The position numbers and the translations under genes were made by a program. DNA of 64,000 nt from Fusarium oxysporum f. sp. lycopersici 4287 (Eukaryota > Ascomycota > Sordariomycetes > Hypocreales > Nectriaceae): assembly GCF_000149955.1 (NCBI RefSeq), contig NC_030987.1, positions 85,918-149,917 of the forward strand, read 5' to 3'. Positions 1 through 11,321 of the stretch are shown here, piece by piece. Position 1 is the stretch's first letter; each line of letters opens with the position of its first letter. Under the pieces are notes generated by a model, which was not told the DNA's origin, did not search any database, and saw nothing but the letters and a program-made list of their open reading frames with translations.

Positions 1-223
1 AGTTGCCTGCACTAACTAAGGGTCTCTCCCCCTTACACATTTGATCATAACCCAGTTCCTTGTCACCCGTTTACGCCACCACCGTTTAACCTAATCGGAC
101 ATGGAAAATTGGGCTTCATTTGATTGAAGCCAATCATATCGCAGTTTCGGACAGACAAATGAGGTGGTCAGCATGCCCGTAGAGCTAAGATGGCCTACCC
201 TACAGTATTCTGAGCACAAACTA

Positions 224-276
224 CGAAAGCTTACTTTACACATACATACATACATACATACGAAAGCTTACTTACA
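224..276. repeat. CATA microsatellite inside a short direct repeat
   Basis: About five CATA units lie between two copies of a short sequence (cgaaagctta followed by ctt). The arrangement suggests slippage or a small tandem duplication. No function is implied. Confidence 0.6.
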
Positions 277-551
277 CAATAAAGAAGCGCTGTCTTAAAA
301 ATGATTTAACTTGCGAAAAGAACTGATCATATCTTTTAAATTCATTTGATTAAGGTGTTCGTAAATTTAATGAAATATTAGCCATAAATATTTTTTTCCT
401 TTCAAGTTTGGAGAGAGAAAGAATAAAATCTTGCAATCACGCTAACACAATTAGAAACCGTACACTTCATGATGTTGCATTTATCTGAGGTGCTCGAAGA
501 CTTTACACCAGAGCAAGTTCACGACAAAGCAAATAAAGATAGTTTCTGTTT

Positions 552-1985
552 CTATTTCGTAGCAGACTTGACTACTGTAACATCTCCGCCTAGCCCAAGA
601 ATATTTGGCGATGGTCCGGCAGCGGTCATGGCGGATGGGTTGATGTTAGTATGGCTTCTAGTGTAATGGTTCTTGATGTGAAGAAAATTGGTTGTATCTT
701 TGAAGGCCGGGATTGTCCAGTAAAGCGTACGAAGCCATTTGTGAATGTGGGGGTAACCAGACCGAATATCCCTGACATTACACTTGAAGTGATACGTATA
801 GACTGGCTGTGGTCTCTGTTAGAAACATTAATTCCAAGGCGCAAAAATCAGTCCAAGTGTGTAGTGCATACATGACTGTAGCGACTCGTAGAACATAAGA
901 AGTAAGCAGCAGAAGAGCGAAGCCTTAACTTACCGGTACATCAAACCTGATTAGAGTCACAAAGCTGGATGGAATCTGTTAACCATACCACGGGAGTATA
1001 TATCAGTGTTTCAGTACTCACAGTCTTATGTCAACCTCGGATATCTTGTCGCCAAGCCAATAAGATCCTGAGCTGGTGGCTAGATAAGCTTCAACTTTGT
1101 GCAGTGCCCTGAATAGCGTCGTTACATCTTCGTCATAAGCCTCTTGCGAGCTTGCGGAACCGCACTTGTGAACGCCGTTGTTGATATCGTTTTAGTGCCA
1201 TTCGTGGGCCTCGTCGATTTCCTTCTGGTGCTCCGGAGGGTACAGGGAGATCGATCGGTACTTTTCCGCTATCAAATGGTCGAACTGAGATTGTCAGCCG
1301 TCAGAGCGACTCTGGAATACCGAAATGACAGAATTTGGAGAACGTGAGAAGGTGGTGAAGCCCCGGACCTCTTACCTCGGTTCCAAACATGCGCAGTATC
1401 TCGCTGCTTTCGTTGTTTACAATGACCCGGTTGATCTTGTCATATAGAACAGGAACGGAGAATCTTGCTGCGTAATTCGGGTCTGTCTCAAAATAGGCTT
1501 GGCGGAGGTGGGTGAAGCTATCGTGCAATGGATCTGGAACGACGTTCTCGCCTTCCGCGTCCGTGTCGGCTGGAGTTGCGAAGCGCCACCCTTTGTTTGC
1601 TCTTTGTCAGTATTTCTCACACTAAGGCCATAGGCGATCGGCTAAACATCTCCAGAAACTTACCAGACCGGAAATCGAGATGCTAGTGGACGACTGAAAA
1701 GGAAATAATGTCGTCTAGGCCCTTCAATTTGCGAGCGATCAAAAGCCGATGAGCCTGTTATACAATCCTCTCCTTCAATAATGCTTCACACATCTAGGCT
1801 CTTCGTTATATTCATACCCATGGAGAAGCATAGCTCATGTAAAGATGATATCTGCCTTGCTCCGGTGGGAATCTTGCGCCCGGCTGTCTTGAGATGAAAT
1901 TTCGTATAACCGTAGCGGGGCGTTGGAAGTGACGCTTTTCGTCAGTCGAAGACTTCCAGTCCACAGTGTCGTTGTTGGTCTACAT
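552..1985 (-). pseudogene. Decayed omega/Ecm4-type glutathione S-transferase
   Basis: The minus strand encodes, over five or more exons with good GT-AG introns, a protein of the Ecm4/omega-like glutathione transferase (glutathionyl-hydroquinone reductase) family. Visible blocks in order are YHLYMSYASPWAHR (N-terminal thioredoxin fold), KGWRFATPADTD, VLYDKINRVIVNNESSEIL, LYPPEHQKEIDEAHEW, GYPHIHKWLRTLYW, and a C-terminal PNILGLGGDV ending at 554..552. The gene is broken: codon 2 is TAG (1982..1980), a TAG at 1685..1683 replaces the expected Trp after SFSVVH, and a TAA sits at 1194..1192. The active-site Cys expected in the CPWAHR motif is Ser. The lesions are mostly transitions, as expected from RIP. 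Cytosolic family; detoxification by glutathione transfer is family knowledge. Exons a-c are 1818-1985, 1664-1754 and 1376-1590. Confidence 0.85.
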
Positions 1986-2166
1986 TGCAAAGTTGGTTAT
2001 ATTAGCTTTAGGGATAGGAATGTTGAGATGCATCAGTGATAGAGGATCAACAAGGATAATTATGTTGCATTCCTGTTAATAATAATAATTGTCTTACTAC
2101 GACAAGCGTGGTAAAGCAATCGTCAACAATTGTCAATTATTTTGAAAAGGTTGGTAGCTCATAACG

Positions 2167-2362
2167 CTAGCAGCCCTCGGCCAGCCGCGCGGTAATGACG
2201 TATTCTGCGGCGTACCGGACCTCCTGTCAGGGGTTAGTCTCAAACCTAAAGCACCCAGACTCTAAATACCTGCAGATGATCCTGGGCACGGAGTTTCCTG
2301 TCACACTCAGCTTAGGGTCGGAGTCATGCCACCTAGATGCATCTGGCTGACCGAAAGACCAC
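2167..2362 (-). pseudogene. Unidentified coding remnant with one intron
   Basis: On the minus strand a coding-like segment contains GEWSFGQPDASRW and GNSVPRIIC. It is interrupted by a plausible intron at 2224-2269 (GTATTT...CTGACAG) and continues as VRYAAEYVITARLAEGC before a TAG at 2169..2167. Upstream the frame is closed by stops, so only the 3' end of a gene seems to survive. I do not recognise the family. Support is the splice-compatible frame and the protein-like composition only. Confidence 0.35.
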
Positions 2363-2892
2363 TCGCCAAGTGCAGGTCGTCATGAAGTCTTATGGAAGAA
2401 AGGTGTATCAGAACTGTATTACTCGCAAATCTTAGACTAGCCAATGAAAGCTGCTGGCTTCATGAACCACAACTTAAGTAGAAGGTGAGATAACAGGCTG
2501 TGGCCGTAAATTCAGGTCCACGCGTATGACTAAGGGGGTAGATGAGGCAAAAAGCAAAACGGTGTAAGAAGAAGTGTGCCGACTCGCCAGCGGAACCTCG
2601 AAGAATGCACGGTCTCTAAGCAATCGTGTAGATAATCTCAATTTTGCGGGCTATTACAACCATCCGTCCGTTGGCCATGACGTCGGCTACACTGGAGCCC
2701 CCGAGTTCCCGATTATCCTTTAGTGAGTTAGAAGATCTCATCTGTTACCGAGTGAGGTCAGCGTGGCCATGATTCAGCTGGGAATAACTGAAAATATCTA
2801 CTAGTGCCCCAGATCGTCAACCTAAATAAGATTCAATTGGCGATCATAATCTCCACCTGTCGAGATACCTAACAGAAAGGCTATCAGGCTGA
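2363..2892. other. No supported gene
   Basis: Only short, stop-rich reading frames. The minus strand holds a brief coding-like stretch (VADVMANGRMVVIARK) near 2650-2700 that may belong to the decayed gene downstream, but the frame cannot be followed. Confidence 0.4.
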
Positions 2893-2898
2893 TATAAA
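2893..2898 (+). promoter_or_regulatory. TATA-like box before the multicopper oxidase
   Basis: TATAAA about 85 bases before the chosen ATG at 2983. Position and sequence suit a core promoter; no other element was recognised. Confidence 0.35.
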
Positions 2899-2982
2899 GA
2901 ACGTAGAAGCGTCGAAGTGTTTGTAGCCGGAATAATCTAGCTCTTTACAGCTTTGTTTTCCATCACATCCGCTCCCTTCGCC

Positions 2983-4993
2983 ATGGCACGATCAGCTTGG
3001 CTTCCCTTGCTAATTCTACATGTCCAACTATTCTTCATTAGTTTATTCGCATGGCCTACAAATCATGTACTTTATGATACGGTTGACTCCCAGTTGGAGG
3101 TCGACGCTGGCACAGGAACAGATAGAACCTCGATACTAACGGGGAGCAAGAGGGTCTTCGACTTGACCATTACGTGGGAGGATTATACCCCAGATGGTTT
3201 TACTAGAAAGATGATGCTGGTCAATGGACAATCACCTGGTCCCCTCATCGATATCAATGAGGGAGATAGAGTATCTGTCACTGTTTTTAACAATTCTCCA
3301 TTTAACACAACGATTCACTACCATGGTATGCTTCGAAAAAGAGTTTAGAGCAATTGATCATTAATAGTACCTAGGAATAGATATGGCCGATACGCGGCAG
3401 CCATGGCAGCGGTTACAGTCTGGACACCAGAGTCCATGAGGCCGGGATGAGCAAGAGCGACTTGGTCTTCCCACTCAGGACCAGATTGATCCTATTGGTA
3501 TCATTCCCACTTCCATGGCCAGATCGAAGACGGTCTCTACGGCCCCATATTGATTCGTCCGAGGAGAGACAAGCTTGAGCCATTTCACCTGATTTCAACG
3601 AATGTCAAAGTTCAAAGACGTCTGGAGGAGGCCAAACAAGCAATCAAACCACTTCTTGTGTCTGATTTTACCCATCTGACATCCATTGAGAAATGGAAAA
3701 TAACACAGGAGGCTGGCATAGAGATCTCATGCTACGACTCTATCCTATTTAACGGCAAGGGGCATGTTCAATGCCCAAACATGAACGACTTGAATAAGCA
3801 CCTAAGTCAAATACAGCGAGACTATCTGGCCACAGTACCAGGGGCATCAATAACTGACAAAGGGTACGACAAGATCCACAGCAAGATTGTGAATAGAAAC
3901 TGATATTTTTTTCGGTAGCTGCCTCCCTGCTTCTGCGTTGATTAAGTTTGGTGGCGGTAGCGGCGATGAGGACGCATTGCCCCAAACTGTTTTTTGGGGC
4001 TGCAAAGCAACGAAGGGTTCAATCGAAACTATCGAGACACGAGAGCCAGATGATTTAATAGGCGAGTGGGTCGCTATAGACATCATTGGAGGCTTCAGCA
4101 TTATCACTGCAGTTATGTCTATCGATGAACACGACATGTGGGTATATGCCGTGGACGGTTCCTATGTTGAGCCACAAAAGGTCCAAGCAATAACTGTGTC
4201 CAATGGCGACCGGTATTCGGTATTTGTAAATACGAAAAAGGCTGGAAAATTCAAGATTCGCTGCAGCTCAGTCAACATAGCCCAAATCCTCGTGGGACAC
4301 GCAATACTCTCAGTCGGTAGCAAGAACAGCACCACCGTCTCTACTCCTTTCATCGATATAGCCGGGAGACCTACCTCTCCAGAAGTCAAATACTTTGACC
4401 AAGCTATTGCACATCCATTTCCGCCTGAGTTTGTTGCTGCCGAAGCTGACGCTTTCTTTCCGCTCAGCATGCAGGTGGACGGTGCTTCTTACCTTTGGGC
4501 TATGAACCATACGCGGCTAATGCCCACGGATATTGATGCAGCCGTGGAGCCTGTACTCTTCGCGCCAGCTGTTGATAAACAGAACAATGTTACTATCACC
4601 ACCAAACTCAATACTTGGGTAGACCTTTTGTTTTTTACTGGCAGTGAGCCTATGCCTCCACACCCAATTCACAAGCATGGGAACAAGATGTTCCAAATTG
4701 GGTCCGGGGTGGGCCACTTCAAATGGAACTCGACCGAAGAGGCTCTCAAGGATATACCGGAGAATTTCAACCTGGTCAACCCCCCCAAAAGGGATGGTTT
4801 TGCGTCGCTAACCGCGTTCGGTAATGTGACTTGGGTGGTCGTAAGATATCATGTCACGAACCCTGGGGCTTGGCTATTGCATTGCCATATTGACAATCAT
4901 CTTCAAGGCGGAATGATGATGATTATCCAGGATGGAGTTGACCACTGGCCTCGGGTTCCAGACCATTACCTTTCTTATGGCCAACACGAGTGA
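2983..4993 (+). pseudogene. Laccase-like multicopper oxidase with frameshifts
   Basis: A secreted ascomycete multicopper oxidase of the pigment-laccase (abr2/GIP1-like) type. The start at 2983 gives an N-terminal hydrophobic signal. Domain 1 shows NGQSPGPLIDI and TTIHYHG (first copper His pair). An intron follows at about 3325-3374. Next comes YWYHSHFHGQIEDGLYGPI at about 3497-3553 (second copper motif). The middle domain contains SIEKWKITQEAG and SILFNGKG. The last domain carries HPIHKHGNKMFQIG and HCHIDNHLQGGMMMI, the type 1 and trinuclear ligands. The frame is broken between 3380 and 3497 (a stop, plus a shift just before YWYHSH) and again near 3900-3915, where FFGSCLPASALIKF resumes in another frame. 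All copper motifs survive, so the decay looks recent. Wrong splicing could explain one break but not all. Confidence 0.8.
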
Positions 4994-5428
4994 AATATGC
5001 ATACAAGCATGGATATTTGGAGCATAGGACGCTGGCGGTAGTCCTCAGGTCAGCTCTATAAGTAATTTCTCTAAGATACAGAACAGACGTCTTAGCTTTT
5101 AATGGTATATATCTCCGAACATGTATTTTTATTCCACAAAATGAACAGCCCAACTTTGCTAAATCCATTATGGATGTCATTGGCGTTGTAACCCTGTAGG
5201 CCAAAACCGTTCTCCGCCTTCATGCAATTTACATCATAACCTGCTTATGTACCCTGCACGCTAGTTTCAAAAGTACGACCACGGATATCTTATCTAGTCG
5301 GGCAAGTACTTAGGATACTTTATAGATTCGGCTCTTCTCTTTTTCCTCTACCATTAATTCACAGTTATTCTCCTCGTCCTTCAACCCAGTAGTATCCACC
5401 TATTCCAATATCAGCTCCAACTCCCATA

Positions 5429-5676
5429 ATGCGCTTCAATGTTCTCGCCCTTCTTGCTTGCATTGCTATCGCGGCACCTGCGCCCTAAGATCAATGCCCT
5501 GCTGGCGCTGCCGGTGCACTCTGCCCTACTAATGCTCCTGCTGGTACTGTCTGTTGTTACGACAACGTGGTAGGTAGCTTCAGGTCCTCAATCCGACGAT
5601 ACTGCTTACTGACGGCCACCCCCACTAGATTGGAAAATGTCACGGCCCTGGACAGATTTACAATATTTGCAAATGA
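5429..5676 (+). pseudogene. Small secreted cysteine-rich protein with early stop
   Basis: ATG at 5429 opens a signal peptide (MRFNVLALLACIAIAAPAP). A TAA at 5486-5488 follows at codon 20, then the same frame continues DQCPAGAAGALCPTNAPAG and TVCCYDNV. A clean 59-bp intron (5570-5628, GTAGGT...ACTAG) is in phase 0, and exon 2 reads IGKCHGPGQIYNICK then TGA. If the stop were a sense codon the product would be about 62 residues, with six Cys in the mature part, the size and pattern of small secreted effector-like or hydrophobin-sized proteins. CAA-to-TAA by RIP is the simplest explanation. The family is not recognised. Confidence 0.7.
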
Positions 5677-6420
5677 GCTTAGAGAGCCTGAAATGTTCCG
5701 GAGGCCTGTATTTAGCGTCTATGCGCGACTTAGCTCTCAAACAAACCATGATGTTTCGAGCATGACAATAGACCTCAATTATGCCAAAAGCACATGTAAC
5801 TAAATGCAAAATCCATTGTGGAGGCCCAATATGGTCAGAGTATAATGCTTGTGCCTTGCTGTTTTCTTTCTTCAATATCGACTACCGAGGTATCTCCATA
5901 GCCTCTGGTCACAGCCCTCAGCTCGCAGGGTGTTCTTTTCAGGAGCGATCACCGGTGGGTTTGCTTGCCACAGCAATCAACCTCACCCTTACCATTCTTC
6001 TCTTCTCGTACAGCGTCTTAATCCCCTTTCGGTAACCGCGCGCTGAGCTTAGTCACATTCGGAGGTCAGCTGTAAAACAAATGGCAGGTGACCATGCAAC
6101 CGGACTAATTTTCCAATTTCGGAAGCCGGGCTTTATTTGACCTGTAAAGAGTTTGGTATCAAGAAAGTTCCGCTTACAAGACAGCACGGGTATTTCTGGG
6201 CGCTTTACGGTGTGTTTAAGTCAGATAGACACTACAAATACATAAGGAAGACGATGGACATCTTTTTTCGTAGATAACTTATCTTATGTCACCTGTGAGG
6301 CAAATCTTTAACAGAGCGAAGTGCATACTTTTTGATTAGTGTTAATCTAACCCCTGTCAGCAGGCTGTTTATCAACTGGTTTTAGCTGTCTGTTTGTTCT
6401 GTAACAGGTGGGATGAAGCC
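5677..6420. other. No supported gene
   Basis: Spacer between the small secreted protein and the regulator. Only short overlapping open stretches, without start context or recognisable motifs. Confidence 0.5.
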
Positions 6421-8211
6421 ATGTCACCAGATAGTGAAGGATGCGAAACCAATTCGAAATCTTCCAAGCCGTTGGCTTGTGTTCAGTGTCGTCGTCGCAG
6501 AGTCAAATGTGACCACAGTACTCCGTGCGCCAGATGTCTCAAGGTCTGTTGTATTTGCCAGATGTAGCCACTCTCATCTGTTCTCGAGTTCTTATATTAT
6601 TGTAGGCCTGTCTGAACTGTACACCCTCTATCCCAGCCCCAAGTCGAAGACGCCTGCAGGCCAGAGAGGGTCTCTTAGAGCGTGTCAACAATTGTGAAGG
6701 ACTTCTCACCCATTTCGTCACCAATACATCGCCATCCATCTCGAAAATGAGACCCAGACAATATTCCCAACCTCTTGTCACCCAGAATCGAACAAGATTA
6801 CATTCAGTGATGTCGACAGCGCTGCAATCAGCTGAGAAGTTATTGATGGACAACATTGAAAAGGCCAATGACCACATCCACCTCTCGAATAGCAAGCTCT
6901 CGTATGATGATTCAGTAAGTAGTGTGGACCATCGCAAGTACATTGCTCTGACAGTTGACATTAGCTTAAAGCCATGGGGCCTGCCATCCATACCGAGGGA
7001 GTCCAAGAGTCGCAGGCTCCAGATCACGCGAGCCCTTTCCATGAGGACAATACTCCATTTCTCCTATCCTATGTTGGTGCGTCGTATTCTATCGGAACCT
7101 GTCGACCTAGTCCTGTACACATATTCAGGCTATGGCAGATCTACTTGGACCGCGTCAATCCTTTGACCAAGATTGTCCACATCCCTACACTTCAGCCTTA
7201 TGTCACAGAGGCTGCAGTTGACCTGGATCGCATTCCTCAGAATTACCAGTGCCTCCTCTGCGCTATATCACTTATGGCTGCTATAACACTAGATGAGCGG
7301 GAATGTCGAGAACTACTAGGTATGCTTCGTGGCATCCTAGTACAAGAATTGATGGCGCGCACAAGGCATGCGTTACTTCAGTTTAATTTATTCGAGAATA
7401 ACGACATGGCAATTCTTCAAGCTCTCGTCCTCTTTCTAGTAAGGCATCGCTCCGTACTTGGATTATGTTCTTCAAATTGACTAGACATTTGTAGATATCG
7501 CTCGATGCACATGGCGACAAACAGAAAGCCCGAATGTTCAGTCATGCTGTCCTGTTTATTGCGATTAACATGGGCTATCACCAAGACGGCGAGCTTTTCA
7601 ATCTTACTCCGTTCGAAACTGAGATGCGGAGGCGCATCTGGTGGCAAATACTTTTACAACACGCCAATGTGACCGGCATGAGCCAAAATATATTCCAGGG
7701 CAATTTCAGTACCAAACAGCCTCAAAATCTCAATGACGTTAATCTGTTTCCGGGCTCTACAAGGCCAATCGAGCCGCGTGATGAACCAACTGAGATGGGC
7801 TTCGTCCTCATCATCAACCGGGTGATGAGATTTGTGATGGATTCAAGACGAGCTGTTACGAACAACGATAAGTTCCCCATGATTCAGAGATTCCTGAAGC
7901 TAGACCAAGGGCTTCAAGAAATCGAGAGAAGATATATCAAGGCTTCGGCTGGCGGTGTTCACGAACTAGCATTGGCATTTCGATCAATTGTCTCAACGAA
8001 TATTCTCAACATCCTCGATCTATCAAAGGAGCGACATGAGCAAGGCGACGTTATCTTCAAACCCGAGTACACCACCTCCCAAGATACTTTCGTAGAAAGT
8101 GACCGTGTCGGATATGTCTACACGTGCATGGACAAGTATCACTTTACCTGGTTTGCTCGGCAACATTTTCAGCGCCATGTCCTCGTCAGTCTAGGTTCTC
8201 ATGTACGTTGA
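6421..8211 (+). CDS. Zn(II)2Cys6 fungal transcription factor
   Basis: Nuclear regulator with an N-terminal binuclear zinc cluster read across the first intron: CVQCRRRRVKCDHSTPCARC, then CLNC in exon 2. My exons are 6421-6543, 6606-6914, 6965-7438 and 7495-8211, all frame-consistent, giving about 540 residues. The fungal-specific middle homology region follows, with typical segments such as FHEDNTPFLLSYVGASYSIG, INMGYHQDGELFNLTPFE and MRRRIWWQILLQ (exons 3-4). The C-terminus is short for the family and ends at TGA 8209-8211. A coding-like stretch (VLMYVESRQRSFLNIVK) continues in another frame to about 8286, so a late frameshift is possible. Targets unknown; the nearest intact neighbours give no clear pathway. 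Confidence 0.8.
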
Positions 8212-9729
8212 AAGTCGACAGAGGTCGTTTCTGAATATAGTTAAGCTGTCGTCAAAGACCGATACGATCGGCAATCTAGGCTACTGAGTTGAAGCTGCGT
8301 CTCTGATATTGATCGGCCTTTAAATCCTTTGCATTGTGAGAATAGGTGGCCGATTTATGGATCATTCTACCAAGATACGAATATACGTCGCGTGGTTAAA
8401 AATCATCATTAGCACAGGTTGTAAGCCATTTTGGGAATCAAGATGTAATGCCTTCACAAATAGCGGCATTCTGTTACGATGAAGATGATTTTTCATGGCG
8501 TAAAAGTGCTGCTCTAGATCCCATTGTACAAAAAGACGAGGGTGCGTCTTCGCCTCTGTGTCAATCATTGTTGATAAGGATACCATCCATTTGATATCAC
8601 GGAAGAAATGAAGTGGTGTATAGCCCGAGAATACACAGCCATTATTCGGCTTTATTACTAAGCCTGCCTACGTTTCCTGATCATTTACAAAGATGGATAA
8701 TGCTCAGCGGCATTCGTCACAGGAAAAATCGCTCCAGTCCACAAAAAAGCTGACCAAAGCGTTTCTGTCCCTGTATAGTAGTGACATAATAAGCGGCAAT
8801 GACAATAACTCAGACACCATCCACTCATCCCATTGTCGACACAAATAAGAGTCGGGATTTGCAACAAGAAGAGTACTGGAACAGACTTTAGGACGTCGGT
8901 ATCGTTGATTTTCTGCCGATCGGATAACATGAATGGAGGAGGCCACGCATTTAAATGCCTTACACAGAAAGAAAGGCTTGTCGTTCAACTCCTGAACGCC
9001 TCAAAACATAAGCATTTCTTGTGTTCATAAGCTTTTTCCACCCTCGGTTGATTCTTTGCACTAACTAATATTAGAGATCTGGGTGCGATCAGCGAAAGCT
9101 GACTTGATTTATGTACCGATATTTTCTTGATCTACTTATTATTGTTACTTCCTACTGGGCCCTAGATTTTCCGTCGACGTTTGAAATGCCAGCTACTTTA
9201 CCCTTCTTGTGAGGAAATCGTTCCTGTTGCTTTACCTAACGAAAAATCATTTATTGGCTATACGTATCCTCGTACTGCGGTGAGTATATAGCAGAAGCCA
9301 TTCCATGATGTGTGTTCCAAATTCCATAGTCTATAACCAGGAATGTATGAAGTCCGACGCAACAAACTCGCAGGGGGGCAGATGCCTAGACAGAATAGGA
9401 GAACATGATCATGTGTTAAAGATATGTATGATCTCTTTACTGTAATGGGATCATACAAATCTACGTATTTAAATCTACCGAATCTCATCAGTGGTGACAA
9501 GGTCCCAGAACCGAGAGAACGGCACGGTGGCGAAATACTTCTATAGTGAGGTAGCTACACTAGGCATTCGCATAACAGCACAAACGTCGCCATCGTCCTC
9601 GTAGGAGAAAAGTCTAGATAAAGCACTGATATACAGACTGCTCGCCGCGTACAAGGACTTGAAGGAGATCTGATTTTAATTATAGTCCTAATGCCCCCTT
9701 TTAAAAGATTCTCTGCTGTTTGTTACATA
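8212..9729. other. No supported gene
   Basis: About 1.5 kb between the regulator and the decayed transporter. A 48-codon open stretch starts at ATG 8694 but has no recognisable motif or intron context. Confidence 0.45.
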
Positions 9730-11321
9730 CTACAATCTGTATCTAAATGATTTATTTTCCCGATCTGTTAAGTCTTCCAACCCATGAATTAACTCAGGTG
9801 GACCGTGGAGGCTGTCGCGTCTGTTATTCTCTCGGTCAAGTGCCCATCGGAGCGCGATAGCAGCGAAGACATAAACCGCAAAGCAAATCATGATTCCCGT
9901 GAATGATTCATCGTAACGTGGTGCGAATTTTCTAAGAAGGTCAGCAGACGTAGGTCAAATGCGGTCTTCTGGTGGTCTACTTACGCGTCAAATATGAGAG
10001 GGCCTATGATATTCCTAAGAGAATAGCCTATGAATGTCCTAGCAGTATATATAGCTTTCTTGGTGTGTCTAGCAACATTAGAAGTGCCTAGTTTAATGCA
10101 CTAAACCTATGCGGAAGAGAAGAAGTTGATGAGGTAGAAGCCAACAATTCGCCCTGCTCTGTTAGAATCTGGCAATTGCTAGATTAACGAATAGCCCGAG
10201 ATAACAGGAATACACGTCCCTATAATAATATAAAGCATAGAGTTAGGAACCTTCCTGCTAATATAACCTAAACTAAGGATATAAATAAAGGCCAGGGCAC
10301 TAATAGGGAGATTAAGTAATAGTAATATAAAAATATCAAAACCTATATCCTTAAATATAAAAGTCTCAAAAGTTATTATAGCGCCGGAACTAATACAGGA
10401 AATAATAAATAAAATAATTATACCTTATATTTTATAGTCTAATAAGACTTCTTAAAGTTAATAGGGTTTGAAATTCTTATCTTTAGCCCTAGTATTATTC
10501 TATTAAACTTGCTCTAGTAGAAGGCGGCGCTTAGCTTCTATAAACCCCTTGGCGGTCTAAGGGCTATCAGGGAATAACTACTATAGAGCAATCCCCTAGG
10601 CCAGGGTGGCAAGACTGGTAATAATATATATCTATTGCTAAGAGTTAAGAGCACCTCCCTTAATATAGCTAAGTTTATAATTAATAAGGGGCGAGATTAG
10701 GAGAGACCTACTGCTGCAGGAATACCACCAATTAGATTATAATACCTATTCTAAGTAGGTATACCAGAGGCCTATAATAAGCATAAAGATAAGAGAAACA
10801 CCTGCCTCGACGAGACTAAGCATAAAGCGGTTAATAAGTAGGCCTAAATATAAAGTGCAGGCAGGCATATAGAGGATAATAAATAACCATAAGATGCAGA
10901 TAGCTATATAAGCTATTAGGATTAGATATTATTAGGCGAGGAACGAGATAGGATAAGTGCCTGCAATATATCTAAAATAGAAGATCAGAGAGACCTAAAA
11001 ATATTTAAGACCAGTCGCAAGCTTGAGATCCTCCTGTAGGCCAAAGATGGCGGCTTGACTGAAAATGGCCTTGTCGTAGTATTATAGAGCATAAGTGAAG
11101 CAGAGCTTATAACATCAGGTTTAATTTGTAACAGGAAAGCAGATATGACCTACCACAGGCATCAACTTTTAATTGATCTTTTAAAGCAACTTTCTGTCCA
11201 TCTTTTCATCGAGTTCTGCGCTGCTTCCCATCACTGAGCTGGGAACCCTCTCGAGATCAACAGCAGATGGTTTCCTACCAAGATTGGTGTTTAAGGTCGT
11301 CTCGTCCTTCTGATCTGTCAT
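9730..11321 (-). pseudogene. RIP-shredded Dal5-type MFS transporter
   Basis: Minus-strand relic of an allantoate permease (Dal5) family major facilitator. ATG at 11321..11319 starts MTDQKDETTLNTNLGRKPSA; after an intron comes YYDKAIFSQAAIFGLQEDLK, a hallmark of the family's first helix region. Near the 3' end I read GFYLINFFSSA, TSNVARHTKKAIYTA, FIGYSLRNIIGPLIFDA and, after an intron, APRYDESFTGIMICFAVYVF, with a stop at 9732..9730. Between about 10,050 and 11,100 the sequence is strongly A+T-rich and full of TAA/TAG, consistent with RIP. Family members import ureides, vitamins or dicarboxylates across the plasma membrane. The two ends are much less mutated than the middle. Confidence 0.85.

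Noticed and set aside
6413..6697. Alternative open frame over the zinc-cluster exon
   Set aside because: The frame starting at ATG 6421 gives a perfect Zn2Cys6 motif across an intron; the other frame is a shadow.
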